In this document: one piece after another, positions 10,900 to 19,795 of the stretch
Numbering within the stretch: the stretch's first letter is position 1
Layout of the letters: each line of letters begins with the position of its first letter
Source of the DNA: Verrucomicrobia bacterium Tous-C9LFEB
Lineage (GTDB): Bacteria > Verrucomicrobiota > Verrucomicrobiia > Methylacidiphilales > UBA1321
Direction of reading: 5' to 3'
Assembly (NCBI GenBank): GCA_002304345.1
Contig: NEUU01000005.1
Span: forward strand, 1-64,000
DNA length: 64,000 nucleotides
Translations under genes and position numbers: made by a program
The notes under the pieces: model-generated
The model's input: the letters and a program-made list of their open reading frames with translations, nothing else
What the model was told of the DNA's origin: nothing
Database searches by the model: none

Positions 10900-10941
10900 T
10901 TAAACGGGACCGACTACGACGACCTGGACGCGCTGCAACAT
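10900..10941 (-). CDS. Val-rich ilvN leader peptide
   Basis: A 13-codon ORF encoding MLQRVQVVVVGPV. Six of 13 residues are valine, with a VVVV run, plus one leucine. This is the composition of ribosome-stalling ilv leader peptides such as E. coli ivbL. The ATG lies 8 nt downstream of the -10 hexamer, so the transcript probably begins at or within 1-3 nt of the start codon (leaderless), as described for the ilvB leader of Corynebacterium. The stop codon lies within a CCCGT-TTA-ACGGG hairpin that competes with the antiterminator. Confidence 0.82.
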   Translation of the reverse strand: MLQRVQVVVVGPV

Positions 10942-10948
10942 AGCCAGT

Positions 10949-10977
10949 TAGATAAAGATTTCGCCGAACCGGGTCAA
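10949..10977 (-). promoter_or_regulatory. Sigma-70-type promoter of the ilvN leader
   Basis: On the minus strand TTGACC (10977-10972), a 17 nt spacer, then TATCTA (10954-10949). The spacing is ideal and the hexamers differ from consensus at one and two positions. The predicted transcription start is near 10943, immediately before the leader-peptide ATG. Confidence 0.75.
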
Positions 10978-11348
10978 GCCCGAACCCACTCCCCTTCTCG
11001 CTCCGGGGCCAGCGACCCCGGCTCCACCCGAGTTCCATCGAGAAGTCTACCTGTCGCGGTAGCGTTGTAGCCGGGGGCGTTGACCCCGGACAAATTCACA
11101 AACGAGTCTCAAATCTGCGCACCCTATTATATGGCACCAAACCACCTCTCCCACTTGAAGCGCGCCGCCCCCTCCGTCATTTCGAGCCTGTCGAGAAATC
11201 AGCAGGGAAGCCGCGATCGCACGTCTCTGGTTTTGTGCTGGCCAGCCGAAGGTCTGTAGTGATGCTTCCCAGCCCGGCAAAAAATGCCTCCTTTTAGACA
11301 CCCGGGCTAAATTCGTATGGGAGCGGGAACGTCATCCGTACAAAAAAC

Positions 11349-11374
11349 AACCGGCGTGGGGGAGCACGCCGGTT
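11349..11374 (-). terminator. Orphan intrinsic terminator-like hairpin, minus strand
   Basis: A perfect 10 bp stem AACCGGCGTG/CACGCCGGTT with a 6 nt loop, preceded on the plus strand by six A, hence followed by GUUUUUU on a minus-strand transcript. No minus-strand gene lies upstream before the porin. It may end an unannotated small RNA or antisense transcript, or be a relic. The rest of 10978-11520 contains only a few short GC-rich palindromes. Confidence 0.45.
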
Positions 11375-11524
11375 GAACCTAGGAGGAGAATACTAAAAAA
11401 TCTAAGGTTGAGACACAGGCCACAGAGAAACGTTCAAAAGATTTTTGATTATTTTTAGAAAGATATTGACGTATGGGCCGAATTTCATAAGGTAGCGACG
11501 TCTTTGTGGGGAAGTACTCTGCCT

Positions 11525-11540
11525 TGGCATGGGTGCTGCT
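11525..11540 (+). promoter_or_regulatory. Sigma-54 (-24/-12) promoter of the porin gene
   Basis: TGGCATGGGTGCTGCT matches TGGCAYG-N4-TTGCW with GG and GC exactly 12 bp apart; only the first T of TTGC is changed to C. It is placed 81 bp before the porin ATG, in front of a nitrogen-metabolism gene block. It would need RpoN and an AAA+ activator such as the one encoded at 27517 or an NtrC. Confidence 0.68.
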
Positions 11541-11620
11541 TAACACTGACAAAACTTTTCCACTGTCTCATCGGGAGAGGTGGATGGTGGAAATAAATAA
11601 ACAAAGGAGAAGGAGAATAC

Positions 11621-12814
11621 ATGAAAGCATTACTTAAAGGTCTTTGCGTGGCCGCTCTCGCCGCTTCTGTGGCGTACGCCGGTGACGAAAAGGACTTGAA
11701 AAAAGTTATCGAAGATCAGGGTATCTACGTTGAGACCGCCCAAAAGGGCATCGTCCTCAGCGGTTACGTTGACACCAGCTACACCTACCAGTTCGCCAGC
11801 AAGGGCACCGCTAACGGCGCCACCGGCGCTGGGGAAGCCAACCTGCGCCAGTTCGACACCAAGAGCAACAGCTTCAACGTGAACGCGTTCAAGCTCGCCT
11901 TGGAAAAAGCGCTCCCGGACAAGAATGAATACGCCGCCGGTTTCCGCGCGGACCTCATCTTCGGTCAGGACGCGTCGACTGTCAAAAACTCGGCGACCAA
12001 CAACACCGCCAACAGTGCCTCTGACATCTGGCTCGAACAGGCTTACGCCCAGTTCCGCGTGCCGGTTGGCAATGGCCTGGACTTCAAATTCGGTAAATTC
12101 GTCACCCTGTTGGGCTACGAAGTGATCGAATCCCCGGCTAACCTCAACTTCAGCCGCGGCCTGTTGTTCACGAATGCGATCCCGCTCACCCACACCGGTG
12201 CGCTGGCCTCGTATAAGTTCAACGACAGCTGGGACGCCCAACTCGGCGTTGTCAATGGTTGGAACAATGACGAATCCACCGTTTCTGGTGGCGACAGCAG
12301 CTTGGCCGTTACCGGTCGCGTGAACTACACGTTCGCCGGCAAGAACGCCAACATTGCGAATTCGTTCATCTATTCCCCCAATGGCGATACCCAAATCGGT
12401 TCCTCCGGCGAAGTGTTCGTCTGGGACATGTGGGCGCAATGGGCCCCGAAGTTTGCTAATGACAAGCTCTTGCTCGCCATTAACACCGACCTCGGCAACG
12501 GCAGCCCCTACACCAACGTGAATGGCGCGACCAACAACGACACCTTCTACGGCGTCGCGTTGTACCAGAAGTACCAATTCACCAAGGTGTTCAGCCTCGC
12601 CGCTCGTGAAGAATACATGCACGACTCCGATGGACAGAAGTTCGGCCTCGCCAACACCGAGACCAACGCCTGGTCCTTCACTGCGACCGCTGGCTTCAAC
12701 ATCTGGGAAAACCTGTTGACCCGCTTGGAATACCGCTATGACCTCGCGGAAGCCGATACCATCAATGGTACCGACCAGCACCAGATTGCTGTGAACGTTG
12801 TCTACACGTTCTAA
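11621..12814 (+). CDS. Outer-membrane beta-barrel porin (bbp2/OmpL-like)
   Basis: 397 residues with a signal peptide (MKALLKGLCVAALAASVAYA) and a short N-terminal linker. The body then alternates aromatic and polar residues as in beta strands (GIVLSGYVDTSYTYQF, AGFRADLIFGQDAS, DFKFGKFVTLLGYEVIE), ending with the barrel-type C-terminus HQIAVNVVYTF (terminal Phe). It fits the putative beta-barrel porin-2 family. A strong GGAGAAGGAG precedes the ATG. The sigma-54 promoter and the downstream glnB-glnA suggest a channel for small nitrogenous solutes, which is inference. Confidence 0.85.
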   Translation: MKALLKGLCVAALAASVAYAGDEKDLKKVIEDQGIYVETAQKGIVLSGYVDTSYTYQFASKGTANGATGAGEANLRQFDTKSNSFNVNAFKLALEKALPDKNEYAAGFRADLIFGQDASTVKNSATNNTANSASDIWLEQAYAQFRVPVGNGLDFKFGKFVTLLGYEVIESPANLNFSRGLLFTNAIPLTHTGALASYKFNDSWDAQLGVVNGWNNDESTVSGGDSSLAVTGRVNYTFAGKNANIANSFIYSPNGDTQIGSSGEVFVWDMWAQWAPKFANDKLLLAINTDLGNGSPYTNVNGATNNDTFYGVALYQKYQFTKVFSLAAREEYMHDSDGQKFGLANTETNAWSFTATAGFNIWENLLTRLEYRYDLAEADTINGTDQHQIAVNVVYTF

Positions 12815-12837
12815 TTTAAGCGAAAGCTTAACTTAAC

Positions 12838-12873
12838 AAAAACCCCCAGAGCTTCGGCTCTGGGGGTTTTTTG
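12838..12873 (+). terminator. Intrinsic terminator of the porin gene
   Basis: AAAACCCCCAGAGC-TTCG-GCTCTGGGGGTTTTTT: a 10 bp GC-rich stem with a UUCG tetraloop followed by a T-tract, 24 bp after the stop codon. Confidence 0.95.
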
Positions 12874-12898
12874 TTGTCCGGAAATTCATCCCCATAAT

Positions 12899-12916
12899 GG
12901 CACCCCGCGCGGTGCC
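12899..12916. promoter_or_regulatory. Candidate activator (NtrC-like) binding palindrome
   Basis: GGCACC-CCGCGC-GGTGCC, an inverted repeat resembling the TGCACC-N5-GGTGCA NtrC site but with a 6 bp spacer. It sits about 180 bp upstream of the glnB -12 element, a normal enhancer distance. It could also be a chance GC palindrome. Confidence 0.35.
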
Positions 12917-13061
12917 TCCTTCCCCTGTTGAGACGGTGCTTCATGGTCGCCGTGAACCACGATTCGTCTCCATTGCAAAAGCATTTTTTTAGACACAATG
13001 GCACCACAATTTTGTCTTCTGGCCGCTTCCCAAAAAGACCCGACAGAGGAGCCACTTTTAA

Positions 13062-13547
<486 letters not shown>

Positions 13548-13702
13548 GCGTCCGCGCTGATCGGCGGTCTAATACCTGCCATCGGTCATCCATTGAGATT
13601 GCCCGTCCGAAACGGGGTGGGCACTCTCAGGCGACTTTCACTTGAAAAATTTGTTCCGAAGCACACTGCGTGCAGAGGGAAAACCGACAAACAAAGGAAA
13701 AC

Positions 13703-15136
13703 ATGTCTGCTAAATTCAAACGCTGCACAAGCGGCAAAGAGGTCCTGGCCTTCGCCAAGGAGAACGGGTGCAAACTCGTGGATTTCAAATTCACCGATCT
13801 GCCTGGCACCTGGCAACACTTCACCACCACCATGGTGGAACTCGAAGAAGAAACCTTCACCGAAGGTCTCGGCTTTGACGGCTCCTCCATCCGTGGATGG
13901 AAAGCCATCAACAACTCCGACATGCTCGTTCTTCCCGATCCGAAGACGGCCATGATCGATCCCTACAACATCGAGCCGACGCTCAGCCTCGTCTGTACCG
14001 TCATCGACCCGATGACGAAGGAGACCTACAACCGCGATCCCCGCTCCATCGGTATCCGCGCCGAAGCGTACCTCAAGAGCACCGGCCTCGGCGACGTCGC
14101 CTACTTTGGTCCGGAAGCCGAATTCTTCATCTTTGATGACGTTCGCTTCGACTCCAAGAGCAACGCCTCCTTCTACTCCGTCGATTCCAACGAAGCCGCT
14201 TGGAACACCGGCCGCGAAGAATTCCCGAACCTCGGCTACAAGATCCGCCACAAGGAAGGCTACTTCCCGGTTTCTCCCGCCGACACCCAGCAGGACCTCC
14301 GCAACGAAATCACCCTTCAACTCGAAGCGCTCGGCGTTCACATCGAACGTCAGCACCATGAAGTGGCGACCGCCGGTCAGGCCGAAATCGACATCAAGTT
14401 CAACAGCCTCGTGGCCACTGGCGACGACATGGCGTTGTACAAGTACGTCGTGAAGAACGTGGCCAAGAAGTATGGCAAGACGGCCACCTTCATGCCCAAG
14501 CCCCTCTTCGGCGACAACGGTTCCGGCATGCACACTCACCAGTCCATCTGGAAAGACGGCAAGCCCCTCTTCGCTGGCAACAAGTATGCCGGCCTCAGCG
14601 AAATGGCCTTGTTCTACATCGGTGGCATCATCAAGCACGCCCGTGCCTTGACCGCCATCACCAACCCCACCACCAACTCCTACAAGCGTTTGGTCCCTGG
14701 CTTCGAAGCCCCGGTGAACTTCGCCTACTCCGCGCGTAACCGCTCGGCGGCGATCCGTATCCCGACCTACTCGAACAGCCCCAAGTCCAAGCGTGTCGAA
14801 TTCCGCACCCCGGATCCGGCGGCCAATGTGTACCTCTCCTGCGCGGCTCAGCTCCTCGCCGGTCTCGATGGTATCCAGAACCGCATCGATCCAGGCGATC
14901 CCCTCGACAAGAATCTCTACGAGATGCCTGCCGAAGAACTCGCCAAGGTGCCTTGCGCCCCGGATTCGCTCCTCGGAGCCGCCGAAGCGCTCGAGAAGGA
15001 CTATGAATTCCTCCTCAAGGGCGACGTGTTCACCAAGGACCTCATCGAAGTCCTCATCGAACAACGCAAGAAGGATTACGATGCCCTGCGCCTGCGCCCG
15101 CATCCGTATGAATTCTTCATGTACTACGACGTCTAG
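13703..15136 (+). CDS. glnA: Glutamine synthetase, type I
   Basis: 477 residues. It makes glutamine from glutamate, ammonia and ATP. Seen: N-terminal beta-grasp (residues 1-100, [12 protein letters not shown]), catalytic core with [50 protein letters not shown], and the adenylylation region [11 protein letters not shown] (Tyr406), so activity is probably tuned by GlnE. The start MSAKFK is preceded by AAAGGAAAAC. It shares direction and probably regulation with glnB. Confidence 0.98.
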   Translation: MSAKFKRCTSGKEVLAFAKENGCKLVDFKFTDLPGTWQHFTTTMVELEEETFTEGLGFDGSSIRGWKAINNSDMLVLPDPKTAMIDPYNIEPTLSLVCTVIDPMTKETYNRDPRSIGIRAEAYLKSTGLGDVAYFGPEAEFFIFDDVRFDSKSNASFYSVDSNEAAWNTGREEFPNLGYKIRHKEGYFPVSPADTQQDLRNEITLQLEALGVHIERQHHEVATAGQAEIDIKFNSLVATGDDMALYKYVVKNVAKKYGKTATFMPKPLFGDNGSGMHTHQSIWKDGKPLFAGNKYAGLSEMALFYIGGIIKHARALTAITNPTTNSYKRLVPGFEAPVNFAYSARNRSAAIRIPTYSNSPKSKRVEFRTPDPAANVYLSCAAQLLAGLDGIQNRIDPGDPLDKNLYEMPAEELAKVPCAPDSLLGAAEALEKDYEFLLKGDVFTKDLIEVLIEQRKKDYDALRLRPHPYEFFMYYDV

Positions 15137-15236
15137 CAGGACTGAGCCCTGCACCCCGCGACGCTTCGCCACGAGTCATTTCCTCAGGCAAGCGTCCACG
15201 CGGCGCAGAGCTCTCCGCTACGACCTGTAGCTCACG

Positions 15237-15267
15237 AAAAAGGCACCCAGCAATGGGTGCCTTTTTT
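15237..15267 (+). terminator. Intrinsic terminator of glnA
   Basis: AAAAGGCACCCA-GCAA-TGGGTGCCTTTTTT, an 8 bp perfect stem with GCAA tetraloop and T-tract, about 100 bp after the glnA stop. Confidence 0.92.
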
Positions 15268-15319
15268 GTTGGTCACACTCTCTTTGAAATACGGCATTCG
15301 CGACGCCTCAGAAAGCTTC

Positions 15320-15463
15320 CCAACTGATCTTTCGACCAGCTCAGGATGACGTGGAATGAAAGTAATGTTTGGCGATAATTTTCCGCTCTCACAAGAACTC
15401 CTCACTATCTATTGAGACTACCTCCTCAACCCATCATCCTGAGCTTGTCGAAGGATCAGTTGG
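15320..15463. repeat. Family A palindromic element, copy 2
   Basis: 144 bp with terminal inverted repeats of about 32 bp (CCAACTGATCTTTCGACCAGC... and ...CTTGTCGAAGGATCAGTTGG). The inner sequence GTGGAATGAAAGTAATGTTT followed by GGCGATAA and a CTCACAAGAACTC segment is shared with the copy at 45170. Non-coding. Confidence 0.85.
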
Positions 15464-15549
15464 CTTGCTCCAAGAGTCTGAGCGTTGCGACAATCTAGAT
15501 GAAAAGGCTATAGCCTTACGATAAGGATGATTTGATGAGGTGATCAACG

Positions 15550-15660
15550 ATTTGGAGTGCGGCGGCTTGCCGCCGCTTTGTCTTTTGTTTTTCGATTCAC
15601 GATCTCGACGGCGGCAAGCCGCCGGACCGCAAAGCGGGAGCAAGCTCCCGCACTCCAAAT
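15550..15660. repeat. Palindromic element with ATTTGGAGTGCGG ends
   Basis: A 111 bp element bounded by ATTTGGAGTGCGG and its near complement CCGCACTCCAAAT. Inside are GGCGGCTTGCCGCC, GGCGGCAAGCCGCC and GCGGGAGCAAGCTCCCGC palindromes. Together with the neighbouring family A copy it fills the gap between glnA and the SSS transporter; 15661-16040 shows nothing else recognisable. Confidence 0.7.
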
Positions 15661-16040
15661 GATCCTCAGTGGTGGCACTCCCCCACTTACTGGTCTTAAC
15701 CGTCTTTTTCTATTCCCAATCACTCCTCCTATCTTCGATCATAGATTTATTTTTTTGGATCTTTTTTAGCCTTTCCTGTTTACCCGCAGCCGGCGGCAAT
15801 GGAATAATCAGGTCATGAACTCCGCTGTCTCCTCGTCCTGCGGAGGACGGAATCGGGTCGCTCGAACACGCCGGATCTCCTGCACGCTTATGCAATTTGC
15901 TCATTATGATGCGAATCCCGCGCATCCACCCATTAACCCCTTGATTGCAATCACAGTTTATTTACGGTGACTTCCTAAGCTCCGCGTCCGCGCGGTTTCG
16001 ATTTGTTATATCTTTCATCCACGCCCCACCCCTTACTCCT

Positions 16041-18122
16041 ATGCTCGCATACACTCATCTGACCTGGCTGGATCTGGCCGTAATCTGCGTTCCGCTTCTG
16101 ATCGTGCTGGCGGTGTCGTTCTACATGAAGCGCTACATGCACAGTGTGGCCGACTTTCTCGCCGCCAACCGATGCGCGGGCCGCTACCTGATCTCCACCG
16201 CGTACGGCGAGACCAACTCGAACGTGATGGCGCTCATCATGACGTTGGAGCTTTTCTCCCGCGTCGGTTTCTCCATGCGCATTTGGGACACGATCGCCTA
16301 CTTCATTCCTTTTTTCTTCGGGTTGATGGGGCTCGTGGTGTATCGCATGCGCCAGACCCGCGCACTCACTTTTCACCAGTTCTTCGAACTGCGCTACAGC
16401 AAGGGCGTCCGCATCTTTGCCAGCGTCCTGAATGTCTTCTCCGGGCTCTTTTATTTCGGCGTGCAACCGGCGCTCGGCGCGCGCTTCTTCGTTTATTTCT
16501 GCGGTTTGCCCACGACCCTCACCTTCGCGGGATGGTCCTTTCCGACTTACGTGCCGGTGATGCTGGTACTCATGGGCATGGCGCTTAACTTTGCGCTCAC
16601 GGGCGGACAGATCAGCGTCATGGTCACCGACTGTCTCGAAGGGGTGATCTCCTCGATCTTCTATCTCGTGGTGGCCTTTTTCCTCGTGTACACCATCTCG
16701 ATTTCCGAAGCGCGCGGCGCGCTGCTGGCGGGTCCGCCCGGCGCTTCGTTTGTCGATCCCTTCGATATCGGCAGTCGCGAGGACTTCAACGGCTGGTACA
16801 TCATCCTGGCCCTTGGCCTGCATCTCTATTATTACCGGGGCAACTCGCTGATGGGCTTCGTCGCGGCCGCCAAGACGGCGCACGAGGGCCGGATGGCGGG
16901 CATCCTGGGATATTGGCGTCAGTACGGCGGCGCGGCCATGACGATCCTCGTTTCGATCGCCGCGTTCACGCTGCTGCATCACCCGGATTTCACCGCGCAA
17001 CAAGCCCAGGTTGACGAAGGATTGAAAAGCATCGGCAGCAATCAACTCGCCATCCAGATGCGCATGCCGATGGCACTCGGCGTCCTTCTCGCTCCCGGGG
17101 TGAAAGGGGCTTTCTGCGCGGTGTTGCTCTTCGGACTGCTCGCCTCCCAAGGCGCGCAGTTGCACAGCTTCGGCTCGACGTTCCTGCAGGACGTGATCCT
17201 GCCGTTGCGCAAGAAACCGTTCGAACCGAAAGCGCATGTGCGCGCGTTGCGGGCCACCATCTTCGGCGTGGCGGCGTTCGTCTGCACCTTCAGCATTCTC
17301 TATAAACCGGTGGATTATCTGATCCTCATCATCGCCCTGATCAGCGCCATCTACCTCGGCGGCGTCGGCCTCGTCGTCTGGGGCGGATTGTACTGGAAGA
17401 AAGGCACCACGGCGGGAGCGTGGACCTCGCTGAGTCTCGGCGCGGGACTGGCCATCAGCTTCAACCTGATCCAGCAATTCTGGACCTCGCTCAATCCCGT
17501 GCTGGCCAGTTGGTCGGGGCCCGGCCTGATCGGCAGCTATCTGGCGTCGCATGCGGCGAAATTCCCGCTCAACGGCGTTCAGCTTTCCGCTCTCACGGCC
17601 CTGATCGCGGGCACAGGCTACATCGTCGTCTCGCTTCTGACGTGCAAGGAGGACTTCAACCTCGACGCCATGCTGCACCGCGGCAAGTACCGCATCGCCA
17701 GCGAGGATATCAAAGTCGCCGCGCCGGAGAAACGGCCCTCGTGGCTGCATCGTGTTCTGGAAATCGACGAGCATTTCACCCGCAGCGACCGCTTCCTCAC
17801 CATCACCTCGCTCTGCTGGACGAGCTTTTGGTTCCTGCTGGCGGTGGGGATTCTGATCTGGACCGTGACCGTGGGCCGACCGTCAAACAACTGGTTCTTC
17901 AACTACGCGATGGTCGCCGGAGTGGGCCAGGCGCTGGTGCTGGGGGTCATCACCACGGTCTGGTTCGGCATCGGGGTCACCCACGATTTGCTGGACCTCT
18001 TCCGCACGCTGAAGACCGCCAAGCGCGTCGACAGCGATGATGGTACCGTGCGCAATCACCACAATCTCGGCGAGCCGCGCGAGACTCGGACCAAAGTGGG
18101 TCCCGCCAGTAATTCTAATTAG
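16041..18122 (+). CDS. Sodium:solute symporter-family transporter
   Basis: 693-residue polytopic membrane protein with about 13-15 hydrophobic segments and the SSS-family layout (YMHSVADFLAANRCAGRYLI after TM1, then NVMALIMTLE, a YYYRGNSLMGF segment). The start MLAYTHLTWLDLA at 16041 places TM1 normally; the upstream in-frame extension is unlikely. Many PVC genomes encode such divergent SSS proteins near polysaccharide-use genes. Substrate unknown. A hydrophilic tail follows the last membrane segment (about 660-693). Confidence 0.85.
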   Translation: MLAYTHLTWLDLAVICVPLLIVLAVSFYMKRYMHSVADFLAANRCAGRYLISTAYGETNSNVMALIMTLELFSRVGFSMRIWDTIAYFIPFFFGLMGLVVYRMRQTRALTFHQFFELRYSKGVRIFASVLNVFSGLFYFGVQPALGARFFVYFCGLPTTLTFAGWSFPTYVPVMLVLMGMALNFALTGGQISVMVTDCLEGVISSIFYLVVAFFLVYTISISEARGALLAGPPGASFVDPFDIGSREDFNGWYIILALGLHLYYYRGNSLMGFVAAAKTAHEGRMAGILGYWRQYGGAAMTILVSIAAFTLLHHPDFTAQQAQVDEGLKSIGSNQLAIQMRMPMALGVLLAPGVKGAFCAVLLFGLLASQGAQLHSFGSTFLQDVILPLRKKPFEPKAHVRALRATIFGVAAFVCTFSILYKPVDYLILIIALISAIYLGGVGLVVWGGLYWKKGTTAGAWTSLSLGAGLAISFNLIQQFWTSLNPVLASWSGPGLIGSYLASHAAKFPLNGVQLSALTALIAGTGYIVVSLLTCKEDFNLDAMLHRGKYRIASEDIKVAAPEKRPSWLHRVLEIDEHFTRSDRFLTITSLCWTSFWFLLAVGILIWTVTVGRPSNNWFFNYAMVAGVGQALVLGVITTVWFGIGVTHDLLDLFRTLKTAKRVDSDDGTVRNHHNLGEPRETRTKVGPASNSN

Positions 18123-18137
18123 CCTTCAAGATTGGAC

Positions 18138-18294
18138 TAGAGCCTTTTAAAGTATTGTGCACAGAGGCAGGTCTGCTTTGTAGGGCGCGATTGCATCGCG
18201 CCGCGGCGCCATACAATGGCGCCCTACAAGGGGCGTGGCATTCCCAGTCTTGGCGCCATTTCGAAACGTGTGCACGATACTTTAAAAGGCTCTA
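18138..18294. mobile_element. Composite MITE-like element (family M) with family B core, copy 1
   Basis: 157 bp. Terminal inverted repeats of 27 bp agree at all but about two positions (TAGAGCCTTTTAAAGTAT... and ...ATACTTTAAAAGGCTCTA). Inside sits the TGTAGGGCG...CGCCCTACA palindrome (18179-18228). No coding capacity. The second copy is at 45029. Positions 18295-18429 hold only short degenerate repeats. Confidence 0.8.
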
Positions 18295-18429
18295 AAAAAC
18301 GCAGGAATTTTCAGGATTGGCAAGGCGCTAGCGACGATGGTATTTGAAAAATACCGGAGGAGCGACGCAACACCGCCATCACCACGCCTTCCGGACCCAG
18401 CGCCACCCCGAAAAGATCGTGAACAGGCT

Positions 18430-19608
18430 CTAAGAGGGTCGCTGCTTCTCGAGATGATCGGCGAGGAGATCGCAGAGTTCGCGGACCGCGCCGTGGCCAC
18501 CGCGTTCGCGCAGGATGAGACTCGCGATGCGGAGCACGTCCGGGTGCGAATCGCCCACCGCGACGGGTAATCCGGCGATCGAGAGAGCGGGGAGATCGTT
18601 CGTGTCGTTGCCGACGAAAATGACTTCCTCCAGCGGGATATTCCGCGACTGGCAAATCTCGCGCAGGGCTTTCGCCTTGTCGGGCACATCCTGAATGCAC
18701 TCGATCTTCAGCTTGGCGGCGCGCGCGGCGACAACCTTGTTCGCTTCGGTGGAGAGGATGAGCATCGGCACGCCGAGCTTGCGCAGGCGACTGATGCCGA
18801 GGCCGTCACTGCGCCAGCAACGCACGGACTCGACACCCTCCTGATCGACCCACGCGGCGTTGTCGGTCATCACGCCATCGAAGTCGAACGCGAGGAGGCC
18901 GATCTTCTGCGGCCAGCGCGGCGGGAAGCGGAATTCGGGTCGGCGCAAAATGAAATCGCAAATCTCCACATCGATCGGCTCATCGATCTGGAACGAGCTG
19001 AGCGTGTCCATTTCGTACACGGTCATCTTGCCGCCGAGCCGGTTGTTATTCTCCCGCAGGACGGAGGGACGCAGCACGTAAATGGAGCCATTCTCGCGGT
19101 ACTGAATGGCCATGTCCTGCTCGCGACGGCGCTGATGAAAATTGTAATTGATCGGCGTGAGCTGGCCGTCGTTCGAGGCCCAGATGAGCGCCTTGTTGAT
19201 CGTCGCAGAGAAAAGGGAATCGGCTCCCTGCTTGCGCAAGGTGTCGATGGCGCGGTCGATATCGTCCAGCCGCCGAACCGGTGAAGTCGCTTGCAGAAAA
19301 ACGAGATAATCGGGATCGGGCAGACCTTGCTCGCGACGCCAGTCGAGCACATGTATCAAGGCGGACTCGCTCGTGCAGGTGTCGCCAGCCAGCTCCAGCG
19401 GACGCGCCACCGGGGTTGCGCCCATCTCGGCGGTCAGCTTGAGAATCGCTTCGTCATCGCTCGTGACGTAGGTCTCGTCGACCTGCCGGGCGGCGAGACA
19501 ATGCCGGATGCTGTGCGCCACCAACGGCGCGCCGCCAATCGACATGACGTTCTTGCCCCGAATGCGCTTCGATCCCCCACGCGCCGGTATGATAGCAATA
19601 ATCTTCAT
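18430..19608 (-). CDS. CMP-nonulosonate synthetase fused to a KdsC-like HAD phosphatase
   Basis: 392 residues in two domains. Residues about 1-230 form an N-acylneuraminate cytidylyltransferase (IIAIIPARGGSKRIRGKNV, YVTSDDEAI, LQATSPVRRLDDIDRAI), which activates a sialic-acid-like sugar with CTP. Residues about 240-392 form a HAD phosphatase of the KdsC type (LLAFDFDGVMTDNAAWVDQ, VGNDTNDLPAL), which would dephosphorylate the 9-phosphate precursor. This NeuA-HAD fusion resembles that of animals and some bacteria. The start MKIIAII is preceded by a family D repeat; no other nonulosonate gene is nearby. Confidence 0.88.
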   Translation of the reverse strand: MKIIAIIPARGGSKRIRGKNVMSIGGAPLVAHSIRHCLAARQVDETYVTSDDEAILKLTAEMGATPVARPLELAGDTCTSESALIHVLDWRREQGLPDPDYLVFLQATSPVRRLDDIDRAIDTLRKQGADSLFSATINKALIWASNDGQLTPINYNFHQRRREQDMAIQYRENGSIYVLRPSVLRENNNRLGGKMTVYEMDTLSSFQIDEPIDVEICDFILRRPEFRFPPRWPQKIGLLAFDFDGVMTDNAAWVDQEGVESVRCWRSDGLGISRLRKLGVPMLILSTEANKVVAARAAKLKIECIQDVPDKAKALREICQSRNIPLEEVIFVGNDTNDLPALSIAGLPVAVGDSHPDVLRIASLILRERGGHGAVRELCDLLADHLEKQRPS

Positions 19609-19620
19609 AAAGCCTTTTTG

Positions 19621-19772
19621 TGGGCGCTGCCCCCAAGCCCCCGCCAAAGGGGGTGACCCCCTTTGGAAACCTCACTTTGCGTTTTGACTTTTTCCGCAGC
19701 GGAAAAAATCAAAACGCAAGTCGGGGTTCCAAGGGTATCATACCCTTGGCAGGCGGTTTGGAGGACAGAGTC
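19621..19772. repeat. Family D element, copy 3
   Basis: GGGCGCTGCCCCC and a palindromic AAAGGGGGTGACCCCCTTT box lead into an inverted repeat at 19675-19720 (CTTTGCGTTTTGA stem, TTTTTCCG-CAG-CGGAAAAA tip). Further small palindromes follow (AAGGGTATCATACCCTT; GGAGGACAGAGTCCTCC). It occupies the whole spacer between aroC and the CMP-nonulosonate synthetase gene. Confidence 0.7.
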
Positions 19773-19795
19773 CTCCAAGAAAGCTTGAAGTGAAG

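Noticed and set aside
10733-11038. A 101-codon open frame on the minus strand overlapping the ilvN start and leader
   Set aside because: It crosses the promoter, leader peptide and terminator of ilvN in another frame and has no protein-like composition.
12899-12916. Firm NtrC site before glnB
   Set aside because: Kept only as a low-confidence feature: the spacer is 6 bp instead of 5 and the repeat could be a chance GC palindrome.
13586-15172. Long open frame on the minus strand across glnA (about 528 codons)
   Set aside because: It is the complement of a certain glutamine synthetase gene with strong codon bias; similar shadows lie opposite ilvC, the SSS transporter, the dehydratase, the GH5 gene and the crcB-sigma region.
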